Positions 43,774 to 51,663 of a stretch of 64,000 nt of DNA are shown piece after piece. Made by a program: the position numbers and the translations under genes. Position 1 is the stretch's first letter; each line of letters opens with the position of its first letter. Below the pieces are notes generated by a model. It was not told the origin of the DNA and made no database searches. It worked only from the letters and a program-made list of their open reading frames with translations. Source of the DNA: JBEHWX01 sp048498995 (lineage in GTDB: Bacteria > Bacteroidota > Ignavibacteria > OLB7); contig JBEHWX010000020.1 in the NCBI GenBank assembly GCA_048498995.1, positions 1 through 64,000 on the forward strand. The letters are read 5' to 3'.

Positions 43774-44268
43774 ATGAAGCGCTTCAAAATCCCATCAGGT
43801 TCCTCACGTGTCGCCCCCGGCGAGCGGAACGATCCACGTCCTCCCGTGCTGAGCCTTCTCTGGAAGATGGTTGCCGTCATGTCCATTGTCGGTCTCGTGA
43901 GTGTGTCGGTGTTGGTCGACCTCTGCATGACGGCAATGGGGGGGCGTCCAGTGAAGTTCAGCGTGACCCTCGTGGTGCTCAGTATCCCCGGCGGGATCGC
44001 GCTTGCAACCCTGATCGTGGCCTCGGCATGGGAGCTGGTCTGGGATCGATCGGCGTGCCGCGCGGGCCGGGGGCGGCTGTTGGAGCTATTGGAAGAGCGC
44101 GAAGGGGCGATAAGCCTGGCCGCGGCACTCGGGGAGATGCATCTTACCCGCGCCCAGCTCCGGCGCGTGCTCCGTCGCCTCGGTCGGGAGGGCCTCGTGG
44201 AGATGCGCACGCGGCCCGATGTCATCGGCAGCCAGGAGATCGTGCGCACTTCCATCCCGACCATGTGA
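43774..44268 (+). CDS. membrane protein with C-terminal winged-helix-like domain (2 of 3)
   Basis: This 164-residue paralogue of the gene at 43166 has two hydrophobic helices (MVAVMSIVGLVSVSVLVDL and LVVLSIPGGIALATLIVAS), then WELVWDRSACRAGRGRLLELL and the winged-helix-like EGAISLAAALGEMHLTRAQLRRVLRRLGREGLVEMRTR. The start is placed by alignment with the paralogues; an upstream in-frame ATG at 43693 would add 27 residues. Same strand and close spacing suggest co-transcription. Confidence 0.74.
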   Translation: MKRFKIPSGSSRVAPGERNDPRPPVLSLLWKMVAVMSIVGLVSVSVLVDLCMTAMGGRPVKFSVTLVVLSIPGGIALATLIVASAWELVWDRSACRAGRGRLLELLEEREGAISLAAALGEMHLTRAQLRRVLRRLGREGLVEMRTRPDVIGSQEIVRTSIPTM

Positions 44269-44341
44269 CCGGGTTCCCGCGGATACTCATGGCGTGTCGC
44301 CGAAGCGCTGTTCCCACGCATTCGCACATAGTTTCCACGTC

Positions 44342-44845
44342 ATGTCCAAGCTCCAGTTCGACTCGTATCGCTCTCCTCGGGTTCCTCCGGGAAGTCCGGA
44401 GGATCGTCGCCCTCGCGCGCTGATCCTGCTCTGGAAGGCATTCGGCGTCATGGTTATCCTGAGTCTCCTTGGAGTGCTGGGAGGGATCGGGCTCTGCGTG
44501 TCGGGGAGGTATCAGGATGAATCGCTCTTCGGCGTGGCCGTGCTCGTGATATCCGCCTCGGCGGCCGTCGCGCTCGCCATCGCGGCCGTGGCCGCCCCGT
44601 GGGAGTTCATCTGGAATCAGCGAACGCGTCGCGCCGGACGTCCACAGTTGCTGATGCTTCTCCGGGAAGGGGATGGGATCGCCGATATCCCGACCGCGCT
44701 CGCCGCCACCGGACTCGACATCCGACAGTTGAGCGATCTGGTCCATCGGCTTCGTCGCGAGGGGCTGGTCGACCTGCGCGTGCAGCTTCGCGAGGAGGGG
44801 GAGAACCGGCAGGTGATCGTGCTGATGCCGGAAGGGAGGAAATGA
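44342..44845 (+). CDS. membrane protein with C-terminal winged-helix-like domain (3 of 3)
   Basis: This 167-residue third paralogue has hydrophobic helices FGVMVILSLLGVLGGIGL and AVLVISASAAVALAIAAVA, then WEFIWNQRTRRAGRPQLLMLL and the winged-helix-like IADIPTALAATGLDIRQLSDLVHRLRREGLVDLRVQ ending in a KRQVIVL-type strand. The conserved W-E-x-x-W motif just after the second helix is shared by all three. Function is unknown. Confidence 0.75.
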   Translation: MSKLQFDSYRSPRVPPGSPEDRRPRALILLWKAFGVMVILSLLGVLGGIGLCVSGRYQDESLFGVAVLVISASAAVALAIAAVAAPWEFIWNQRTRRAGRPQLLMLLREGDGIADIPTALAATGLDIRQLSDLVHRLRREGLVDLRVQLREEGENRQVIVLMPEGRK

Positions 44846-45354
44846 CGGTGCCGGCTCCAAGCCGCGCACGCAGGTGGCATTGCCGCCGGCGGATATCGTC
44901 GATGGCGTGAGATGCGGGCTCACCACCGGATTCGGCGTCGGAGGCTTCAGCGCGAGCTTCTCCCGCCTCATCTCGATCATCCCGTGGCCGAGCCCGCTGA
45001 CGGTGGGACGAACCGGGCCGGACATCCTGGCCACGCTGCCGCGGCCGCTCCCCGCCACCCGCGGCGCGAGCCGGATCGGGAGCGGATCCGAGGAGGTGAG
45101 CGTGCTTCCCGGCCTGATCCCGAGCAGCAGCCTCGGATTCGGAGAGCCCCATGACATCGCTCCCGTGGCGGTTCGGGGTATTCGCCGCGGTTCGGCGAGA
45201 TTATCCGAAGCTCACGCGGGGCGGATTTTTCCGTCGCGATCGAACAGCTATCTTCGCGCCCGCCGAACGAGGTCCACGTCGATCGGCGATAAGGTCCGCG
45301 GGCGTCCCCCGCGGCCCGAGGCAATCGTCAGCATACGAACCATCGGAGGTCAAC
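44846..45354. other. intergenic region, no gene recognised
   Basis: This 509-base stretch lies between the third winged-helix membrane protein and the lipase gene. A plus-strand frame is open across it but encodes no recognisable protein and has no ribosome binding site. The lipase ribosome binding site (GGAGG) is at the right end. Confidence 0.45.
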
Positions 45355-46452
45355 ATGAACGCATCATCCGCGCCCTTCAACAACGGAACCGTCAACGCCG
45401 GCGTGGCCGGCACGCTCGCGGCGCTCGCCTACTGCGACGATATCGCCGACTCGATCCCGAAGGCGCTTCCCGGCTGGAGCCTGGCATGGCGCGCCGATCA
45501 GTCGGTCTACGGCAACTACGCCTATGTCGCCCAGACCACGAATCAGTTCGTGGTCGCCATCCGCGGCTCGGAGACCGACTTCAGCTGGTCAACGTTCTAC
45601 AACTGGGTGGAGCAGGATCTGAACGTGATGCGTCAGGTCGCCTGGCAGTATCCCTCCGACGGTCAGTCGATGATCTCCTGGGGATCGTCACTCGCCCTCG
45701 GCAATCTCGCGCAGCTCGTCGACTCCACCTCCGGCCAGCCGGTCTCCCTGCTCCAGTATCTGATGTCCAACGCCGTGGCCAACGGGACGCCGATCGCGGT
45801 GGTGGGGCACAGTCTGGGAGGGAATCTCACCACGGTGCTCGCTCCCTGGCTCGTCTACCAGATTCAGCAGGCGGGGAAGACGGTTCCCTCGATGGCGACC
45901 TACACGTTCGCCGCTCCCGCGGCCGGCAATACCTCGTTCGCGCAGCTGTACGACCGGCTCTTCGGCGCCAACTCCTGGCGCTTCTACAACATGAACGACA
46001 TCGTCCCGCGCTTCTCCACGCAGATCGCGTCGGTCGGCTCCCTCTGGACGCCGGCGCCGAACGCCGGGAGCATCTCCACGCAGTGGAACAATCACACGAT
46101 CACGCTCACGGAGTTCTTCGATCTGCTGGCCGGCGCCGTGCTCGCCAGCGAGCTCTACTACGGCTCGTATTATTCGCAGACCAACCTGACGCAGGGCTCC
46201 GTCGAGCTCAACACCGCGAACACGCTCAACCCGACCTACAACCAGAACACGCTCGGCGACTGGTTCGACCAGGCCGGGTGGCAGCACAGCATGCAGACCT
46301 ATCTGAGTCTGCTCGGCGCGCCGGGCACCACCTGCGTCTCGGCGACGGCCGACACCGTGGCGCGCGATGCCGCGGCGCTGCATGCTCCCAGGACCGTCGG
46401 CGCCTTCCTCGACGCCCGCGTGGCAACCGTCCGCGCCGCGACCACGCCGTGA
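45355..46452 (+). CDS. class 3 lipase-like protein
   Basis: This 365-residue protein has an alpha/beta-hydrolase core of the fungal (class 3) lipase type: FVVAIRGSE supplies the oxyanion strand, VGHSLGG (residues 150-156, Ser153) is the nucleophile elbow, and FAAPAAGNTSFAQLY and RFYNMNDIVPRF (with catalytic Asp) follow. A later His (NNHTIT or WQHSM) completes the triad. No classical signal peptide is visible. GGAGG lies 6 bases before the ATG. The substrate is unknown. Confidence 0.88.
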   Translation: MNASSAPFNNGTVNAGVAGTLAALAYCDDIADSIPKALPGWSLAWRADQSVYGNYAYVAQTTNQFVVAIRGSETDFSWSTFYNWVEQDLNVMRQVAWQYPSDGQSMISWGSSLALGNLAQLVDSTSGQPVSLLQYLMSNAVANGTPIAVVGHSLGGNLTTVLAPWLVYQIQQAGKTVPSMATYTFAAPAAGNTSFAQLYDRLFGANSWRFYNMNDIVPRFSTQIASVGSLWTPAPNAGSISTQWNNHTITLTEFFDLLAGAVLASELYYGSYYSQTNLTQGSVELNTANTLNPTYNQNTLGDWFDQAGWQHSMQTYLSLLGAPGTTCVSATADTVARDAAALHAPRTVGAFLDARVATVRAATTP

Positions 46453-46476
46453 TCCTCCCGATCGGATCGCGATGAT

Positions 46477-46557
46477 GCGATCGCCACGGCGCGATCGCCA
46501 CGGTGTGAGCACCACGGTGCGATCGCCACGGTGTGAGCACCACGGTGCGATCGCCAC
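46477..46557. repeat. 28-bp tandem repeat downstream of lipase gene
   Basis: The unit GCGATCGCCACGGTGTGAGCACCACGGT occurs twice in full (46491-46518 and 46519-46546), with partial copies on both sides. It lies in the 432-base gap between the lipase gene and the gene at 46885; nothing else is recognised there. Confidence 0.88.
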
Positions 46558-46884
46558 ATCGTCGTGATAGGCATTCGTGATACGTATCGCAGAACGGGGC
46601 GCCTCCCGCCGTGGGGGCGCCCCGTCGTCGTTCCGCCGAAACGTGAAGCCGCGAGCGATGGCCGGTACTCGGATGCTCGATGCCGGCCTTGGCGACCGGC
46701 GCGCGGGATGATTCGGCCCGCGGTGGGCCGGGCGCTCCAGGGGAGGGGGGGCCGGCGCGCGAGGATCTGGCACGCTCTTCGTAATCGTGAACTTCGGAAT
46801 GCGCTTCGGATGCCTCAACCGGCTCCGGCGCCAATCGGAGAGCACGAACATTTCGGACACGATAGAACCAAGGAGACGACAGTC

Positions 46885-47532
46885 ATGAAGATGCGGATGC
46901 TATGTGCGGCCCTGTGCGCAATGGGCCTTGCTGGCGCGGCCTCGGCCAGCGCGCAGCCGACCGGAACGGCGCTTCACGCCAACGATACGTCGGTCGGTGT
47001 GGTCACCACGGCATATTCTGCCGACGGCAAGGCGCAGATCGGCACGTTCCATATCGATCACTTCGAGAAGCGCGGCCTCGACCTTTACGTGGTCGGCTGG
47101 TTCACCGGCGGACCCGATGAGGTGCTCGTGGCCGACAGCAGCATGGGAACGGCCAAGAAGGTCTCCAACGGAACGCAGAGCACCATGAAGCGCTACACGT
47201 TCCGTCGGATCGCCGATCCGGGCGTGGTGATCGCGCTTCCGGTGGACATGGGATCGGCCAGCTGCGATTCGATGGGCATGACGTTCGGTCCGCTGGAGGT
47301 TGCCAGTATTCACGATAAGAGCTTCCTGCGCGTCAAGGAGCCGAAGACCGATCCGAAGTGGTCGCAGACGATGTTCTCGGTCAACCTGACGCCGACGAGC
47401 GTCAAGAGCACCGATGCGCGCAGCTCGTTCTGCAACGTGGCCGGCATGGTCAACGGCGGCGCCAACCGCTCGTCGCTGGTGGACCATCTGAACATGCTGA
47501 TCGGCGTCAGGAACGCCATGGGCGCCCGCTGA
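46885..47532 (+). CDS. secreted protein of unknown function, short paralogue
   Basis: This 215-residue protein has a signal peptide (MLCAALCAMGLAGAASASAQ). Conserved blocks shared with the gene at 48005 are FHIDHFEKRGLDLYVVGWF (residues about 56-74), a central beta region with a GSASCDSMGM cysteine, FSVNLTPTS and the C-terminal SFCNVAGMVNGGANRSSLVDHLNMLIG. The two cysteines may pair. AAGGAG precedes the ATG. No family name is known to me. Confidence 0.82.
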   Translation: MKMRMLCAALCAMGLAGAASASAQPTGTALHANDTSVGVVTTAYSADGKAQIGTFHIDHFEKRGLDLYVVGWFTGGPDEVLVADSSMGTAKKVSNGTQSTMKRYTFRRIADPGVVIALPVDMGSASCDSMGMTFGPLEVASIHDKSFLRVKEPKTDPKWSQTMFSVNLTPTSVKSTDARSSFCNVAGMVNGGANRSSLVDHLNMLIGVRNAMGAR

Positions 47533-47634
47533 GCGACCGACATCCGGTGAGGAACCGGCGTCCAGGGCTCGGCGCGATGATCGCGCCCGACGCGACATGA
47601 GCGCGCGATCGACGTTACGTATGATGGAATGTAC

Positions 47635-47665
47635 GGGGGAGGCACCGCCGAGCGGGGTCTCCCCC
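47635..47665 (+). terminator. putative terminator
   Basis: The stem GGGGGAG/CTCCCCC (7 bp, extended by inner partial pairing) is followed by ATCGTCATTTTCTCC. It lies about 100 bases after the short secreted paralogue. The rest of the gap 47533-48004 shows no gene. Confidence 0.45.
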
Positions 47666-48004
47666 ATCGTCATTTTCTCCTTTCTGAAGGTATCACCGCC
47701 AGGCCCATACCGTGCCCGAATCATCTCCCGCGCCGACAGCGTTCTACTATTCAACGTCTCAATTTTTCGTTATGAAAATGCCAGATAATCCCACCAACCC
47801 TGAGCATTGAAAAACGTGAGATTCGCGCGACGAAGCGCACTGCGAGATGAATGGTCGCCGCCGCGATCCGGAATTTTCGCGTGGCATGACGTTCGTAAAA
47901 AGGATAGATGTACGTCCGCCGGACAGCTCAAGGTCCGAGATCGCAAGGTCCGAGATGGTTCGGTGGGAAGTGACAAACAACGGTTCATCATGGAGGAGAA
48001 GGAA

Positions 48005-49237
48005 ATGAAGAAGCAGATGATGACGGCACCGGCGCTGCTGCTGGGATTGCTCCTGGCGGGGCCGACGACCGGTTCGGCGCAGATGGGAACTGACAATCAG
48101 TCGATCGGTAGTCAGTCGAGCAGCGGGTCTATCAGTAGCTCCAGCCAGACGTCGAGCGACGCGACCAGCATGTTCCATATCGACAGGTTTGAAAAGAGAG
48201 GCCGGAAGATCTACGCGGTGGGATGGTTCGGCCCGATGGGAGATACAGCTACATATTCGATGTATCGGAGCGGATCGAGCGGATCTTCGGACGCCGGCAG
48301 CTCCATGGATTACGGCTACAGCTACGGCGGCAGCTACAGCAGCGGCTACGGTAGCACCGGCTCGTCGAGCGCCTACAGCAGCGGCTCGTTCGGCACCTAC
48401 GGCGGAAGCTCGTTCAACAGCAGCTCCTTCGGCTCCGGGTCGATCGGCTACGGCACGACCGGGTCGAGCTCCAGCCTGCAGAGCTCCGGCAACGTGAGCA
48501 GCTCGCTCGGCTATTATGATACGCTCGGCACCGGCTCGAGCTCGGCGATGCAGTGGGATCTGCCGGGTGATCGCGTCTCCGGCTTCGGCAACAGCGGCAC
48601 CTGGGACGATATCCACGAGGCGCACATGGGCCCGGGCGGATCGAGCGCGATGAGTGATCTGGGCGCCAGCGCCGACGTGAGCGGTTCGGTGCGGCAGCCC
48701 CTGCTCGACGTGCAGAAGAATGGTCCGCTGGTGGACCTTCAGACCAACGGCCAGGCGGTGACCGGCATCGATCTGAATGCCCCGCGCCTGGATCTCCGCG
48801 ACACGCTTGTCTCGCTTCGCGATGACATGAGCCCGAGCACGCCGGTGACCTACTATGACGAGAACGGCGATCTGGTGACGCGCGATGTGAGCCAGCTCGT
48901 TGAGAAGGATGGCATGGTGGCCATGCCGGTGACGTTCCTCGGCGCCTCGTGCGACATGATCGAGCTTTCGATCGGACCGTCGAATGAGAGCCCGACGGCG
49001 CTTCGCGTCGGCAACCCGACCTCGGTCGGCTCCAGCTCGGTCGGACCGTTCATCATCCAGCTGACGCCGGTCTCGACGGCGCAGACGGTGAGCGATGACG
49101 GCGGCGAGGCCTCGCTCTGCATGGCGTCGCGTCTGATCAACGGCAACGCGGCCCGCACGGCGATCGTGGACCATCTGAACATGCTTATCGGTGCCCCGAT
49201 CCAGGGACCGGATCGCACCGACGGAACGATGCGGTAA
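48005..49237 (+). CDS. secreted protein with Ser/Gly/Tyr-rich insert, long paralogue
   Basis: This 410-residue protein has a signal peptide (MMTAPALLLGLLLAGPTTGSAQ). It shares the paralogue blocks FHIDRFEKRGRKIYAVGWFG, LGASCDMIEL, FIIQLTPVS and SRLINGNAARTAIVDHLNMLIG with the gene at 46885. Between the first and second block it carries about 190 extra residues, of which about 100 are Ser/Gly/Tyr repeats (YGYSYGGSYSSGYGS, SSFNSSSFGSGS). The rest includes DVQKNGPLVDLQTNG. AGGAGAAGG precedes the ATG. The insert may be a flexible or self-associating surface segment. Confidence 0.82.
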   Translation: MKKQMMTAPALLLGLLLAGPTTGSAQMGTDNQSIGSQSSSGSISSSSQTSSDATSMFHIDRFEKRGRKIYAVGWFGPMGDTATYSMYRSGSSGSSDAGSSMDYGYSYGGSYSSGYGSTGSSSAYSSGSFGTYGGSSFNSSSFGSGSIGYGTTGSSSSLQSSGNVSSSLGYYDTLGTGSSSAMQWDLPGDRVSGFGNSGTWDDIHEAHMGPGGSSAMSDLGASADVSGSVRQPLLDVQKNGPLVDLQTNGQAVTGIDLNAPRLDLRDTLVSLRDDMSPSTPVTYYDENGDLVTRDVSQLVEKDGMVAMPVTFLGASCDMIELSIGPSNESPTALRVGNPTSVGSSSVGPFIIQLTPVSTAQTVSDDGGEASLCMASRLINGNAARTAIVDHLNMLIGAPIQGPDRTDGTMR

Positions 49238-49259
49238 ACCCCTTGTCCGCACTCGCAAG

Positions 49260-49296
49260 AACCGGGAGAGATGCCGAAATGGCGTCTCTCCCGGTT
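49260..49296 (+). terminator. strong intrinsic terminator
   Basis: A 16-bp stem (AACCGGGAGAGATGCC with GGCGTCTCTCCCGGTT, one G-T pair) has a GAAAT loop and is followed by CATTTTATG. It ends transcription of the long secreted paralogue 23 bases upstream. Confidence 0.82.
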
Positions 49297-49428
49297 CATT
49301 TTATGCCCCCATCGCACATGCAAGGAACGCCACGTCGGCACCTCCACGAAATGCTGCCCGGAAATCCACCGGAATATCGTGATGGAGTCATGCGCGGAAA
49401 TTCCCCCATGCACTGTTCCGCGGCGTCG

Positions 49429-49498
49429 GTAGGCGCACGTCTTCAGCGTGCGCCATGTGTGCCGCTGGAGAGCGGCCGCGGGGGCCGTCCGTACGACT
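49429..49498 (+). repeat. REP-like composite element
   Basis: GTAG is followed by GCGCACG-TCTTCAG-CGTGCGC, then a diverged GCGGCCGCGGGGGCCGTCCGTACGA block. It has the same two-part order as the elements near 30021 and 21281-21366. Confidence 0.82.
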
Positions 49499-49549
49499 CG
49501 AAGATCTCCGTCATGGGGTGAAACGAAAAATCCCCGATATCGATGTGTG

Positions 49550-49574
49550 GTAGGCGCACGTCTTCAGCGTGCGC
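49550..49574 (+). repeat. GTAG-hairpin REP-like element
   Basis: GTAG + GCGCACG-TCTTCAG-CGTGCGC, identical in stem and loop to the copy at 49429 and in the same orientation, but without the second hairpin block. Confidence 0.82.
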
Positions 49575-49869
49575 CACGGTTGCAGAGGACGCTCCCGATA
49601 TTCGTGCGCAATGTTTGCGTGAATGGGTAATCACGGCGGTCCGTACGGAGCGTGCGTATCTCGCAATCAGCATTGAGGCCCGCCTGGCTCCAGGCGAAAT
49701 CGCCACCGACGGCAGGAGCCGCTTTCACCACCCGACGTGAAAAAAAATGATGTGATGATATGCCGGCAACCAACCACGAACCGCGCGAGCCGACCTCACG
49801 TGACCATGTCCGGTGGAGATGTCGAATCGTGTAGTGGTGAATGACGTGGTCTCGAATTACCCGGACCGA

Positions 49870-49894
49870 GCGCACGCTGACGACGTGCGCCTAC
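49870..49894 (-). repeat. GTAG-hairpin REP-like element, inverted
   Basis: On the minus strand this is GTAG + GCGCACG-TCGTCAG-CGTGCGC; the stem is kept and one loop base differs. It is inverted relative to the copies at 49429 and 49550. Confidence 0.8.
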
Positions 49895-49984
49895 CAGGAG
49901 GCGATAACGCATGATGTTGCGGCGCATAATGAAGGCGCGTGTCGATCGAGGTAGTGGTTGCGGTGGGTGGCCACTGAAACGCGA

Positions 49985-50013
49985 GAGGCCGCGCAACAGC
50001 GTTGCGCGGCCTC
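49985..50013 (-). terminator. terminator hairpin for the DUF4342 gene
   Basis: A perfect 13-bp stem (GAGGCCGCGCAAC with GTTGCGCGGCCTC) has a 3-base loop, 127 bases beyond the end of the minus-strand DUF4342 gene. On that strand it is followed by TCGCGTTTCAG. Confidence 0.6.
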
Positions 50014-50139
50014 GTCTCGGACCGCCGTGCGGATTCGCCGTGCCCGTGCCCATGATTCGGCGCGGCGCGTCAGCCCATGAGCCGCGGGTCCTGGAGTCAT
50101 GCGGCTCGCGGGCTGGCGGCTCCGCTCATGCGGCTCCGC

Positions 50140-50406
50140 TCAGGCGCTCTGCGTCTCCTGAATCTTCTCGACCTCCACGGTGAGCCTGGCCGCGACGGCC
50201 GCGATGGCGCCGATCGCCGCCCACACCGGCAACAGCAGCGCGCCGACCACGCCGACCGTCAGCGGGATCTCGATCAGCGTCTGCCCTTCCTCGTTCTTGA
50301 TGATGATGCGGCGGATGCTCCCCTCGTGGAGAAGCTTCTTGATGCTGGCGAGAAGATCGTGTCCGTCGACCTCCCGCGTCTCCGTGGTGTATTCCTGCTG
50401 TTCCAT
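50140..50406 (-). CDS. DUF4342 family protein
   Basis: This 88-residue protein matches DUF4342: a helical start (DGHDLLASIKKLLHEGSIRRI), then the conserved IIIKNEEGQTLIEIPLTVGVVGALLLPVWAAIGAIAA hydrophobic hairpin and a short charged tail. The domain is often linked to a UBA-like N-terminus and to stress-response operons; its function is unknown. It probably associates with the membrane. The inner ATG is used; 15 upstream in-frame residues are not conserved. Confidence 0.88.
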   Translation of the reverse strand: MEQQEYTTETREVDGHDLLASIKKLLHEGSIRRIIIKNEEGQTLIEIPLTVGVVGALLLPVWAAIGAIAAVAARLTVEVEKIQETQSA

Positions 50407-50676
50407 GACGTCTGCTCCTGAAGTAATCCGGCCAGTGCCCGTGGCCTTCACGAGGCGCGCCGTACTGGGAGCAATCTAGGAGCGTGGCCGGCGGGGAACC
50501 ATGATCTGCGTCAGGATACGGTAACGGAGTGGTGAAGCTGGCGTGCTCATGTGGATCGAGCGCGATCCACCTCGGAGATGCTCGTTCGTGGTCGATCATC
50601 GTCGGCGATCGCGGCGGTCATGCCCGGGGAGATCTTCCTGGTGGATCTTCCTGGAGAATCTTCCCGAAGGATCTCC

Positions 50677-51384
50677 TCAGTGAATGGCGCCGGGACGGGT
50701 GCCGCCGAGGAAGAGAACCCGGATCAGGCGGGACATCCGGGTGATCTCGCGGTCCCGCTCCTCCTGCGGAAGCGGCTTGAAGACCCCTTCGAGTGTCGAG
50801 GATCCCTTCGCCGCCATCGCCTTCGGATTCTTGTAGACCCGCGAGATGAACTGTCCGTAGAGAAGGTTCAGGAGGGCGGTGGCCAGATCCTGCGGATCGA
50901 GATCGTCGACGATCCGTCCGGTGCGCTGCTCGTCGGCGATGGCGTTGGCGATGGTTGCCAGGAGTCTGGGGGTGAGATGGAGCATCGGGTTCTGCTCCCG
51001 GAGCTGATGCGCCTCGCGCAGCAGAAGGCGGAGGGTGGCCGGATGCTCGAAGAAGTAGGTGAGCTCCCGATCGACGAATCGGGTGATCCGCTGGTCGAAC
51101 GTCTCCTCGCCGCCGAGCGTCTCCTCGGCGATGCCGAGGATCGGGACGAACGCCTCCTCGATCACGCACTCGAAGAGCCGCTCCTTGTTCGGGAAGTAGT
51201 TGTAGATGGTGCCGGTGCCGTATTCGGCGCGGCGCGCCACGTCGCCGAGCGTCGCCTTGTCGAAGCCGTTGCAGGCAAAGACCGCCCTGGCCGCCTCGAT
51301 GATATCTCGGCGGCGGGCCTGGCGCTCCCGCTCAGACCGGGTCAGGTCGCGGGAATTGTCGGGTGTGTCGATGTTCGGGCTCAT
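50677..51384 (-). CDS. TetR family transcriptional regulator
   Basis: This 235-residue TetR-type repressor has an N-terminal helix-turn-helix at about residues 20-70: RRDIIEAARAVFACNGFDKATLGDVARRAEYGTGTIYNYFPNKERLF. The C-terminal ligand domain is helical. It is divergent from a HlyD-MFS-TolC operon, a standard arrangement for local control of multidrug exporters by their substrates. Two dyads in the shared 279-base promoter region are candidate operators. An alternative ATG at 51399 adds five residues. Confidence 0.9.
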   Translation of the reverse strand: MSPNIDTPDNSRDLTRSERERQARRRDIIEAARAVFACNGFDKATLGDVARRAEYGTGTIYNYFPNKERLFECVIEEAFVPILGIAEETLGGEETFDQRITRFVDRELTYFFEHPATLRLLLREAHQLREQNPMLHLTPRLLATIANAIADEQRTGRIVDDLDPQDLATALLNLLYGQFISRVYKNPKAMAAKGSSTLEGVFKPLPQEERDREITRMSRLIRVLFLGGTRPGAIH

Positions 51385-51562
51385 CGGGAGGGGGAACATG
51401 CTGTAAGTGCCGGCCGATCGATGCGGTCCGGGCCGGGAGGGACCGGCTAAAGGTATGAACTTCGGGGGAGGATTGGCTCCCCCTGAATGGACCACCTTGC
51501 AGACCATTACAAAAGCTCCCTTGCCGCCGGTCGTCATCTGGAGATAAGTTGCGCCCGCTTTT

Positions 51563-51580
51563 GGTGACCGGCGGGTCACC
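51563..51580. promoter_or_regulatory. operator-like dyad 1 (TetR/exporter promoter)
   Basis: A perfect inverted repeat GGTGACC-GGCG-GGTCACC lies in the divergent promoter region between the TetR gene and the exporter operon, about 84 bases before the HlyD-family ATG. Confidence 0.6.
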
Positions 51581-51583
51581 ATG

Positions 51584-51616
51584 TGAATGACAATTCGTGA
51601 CGTGAATTATCGTTCA
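51584..51616. promoter_or_regulatory. operator-like dyad 2 (33-bp palindrome)
   Basis: An imperfect palindrome of 33 bases has arms TGAATGACAATTC and GAATTATCGTTCA, matching at 11 of 13 positions. It lies 47 bases before the HlyD-family ATG and directly after dyad 1. Its size suits a TetR dimer pair. Confidence 0.65.
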
Positions 51617-51663
51617 AAGGTAGCAGGATTCAACGTCAGCGATCGATACAGGTGAGGAGAGCA

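Larger units (their letters stand above)
49238..50139. other. gene-poor region rich in hairpins and REP-like elements
   Basis: About 900 bases hold no supported gene. The region contains two terminators (49260 and 49985) and three GTAG hairpins (49429, 49550 and 49870). Small open frames here are low-complexity or lie across the hairpins. Confidence 0.6.

Noticed and set aside
44846..45354. A possible gene before the lipase (open plus-strand frame)
   Set aside because: No ribosome binding site, no recognisable domain and poor codon character.
49429..49894. Repeated GTAGGCGCACG... units considered as a CRISPR array
   Set aside because: Copies are irregularly spaced, in both orientations, and scattered over 28 kb; there are no cas genes. 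They fit REP elements instead.
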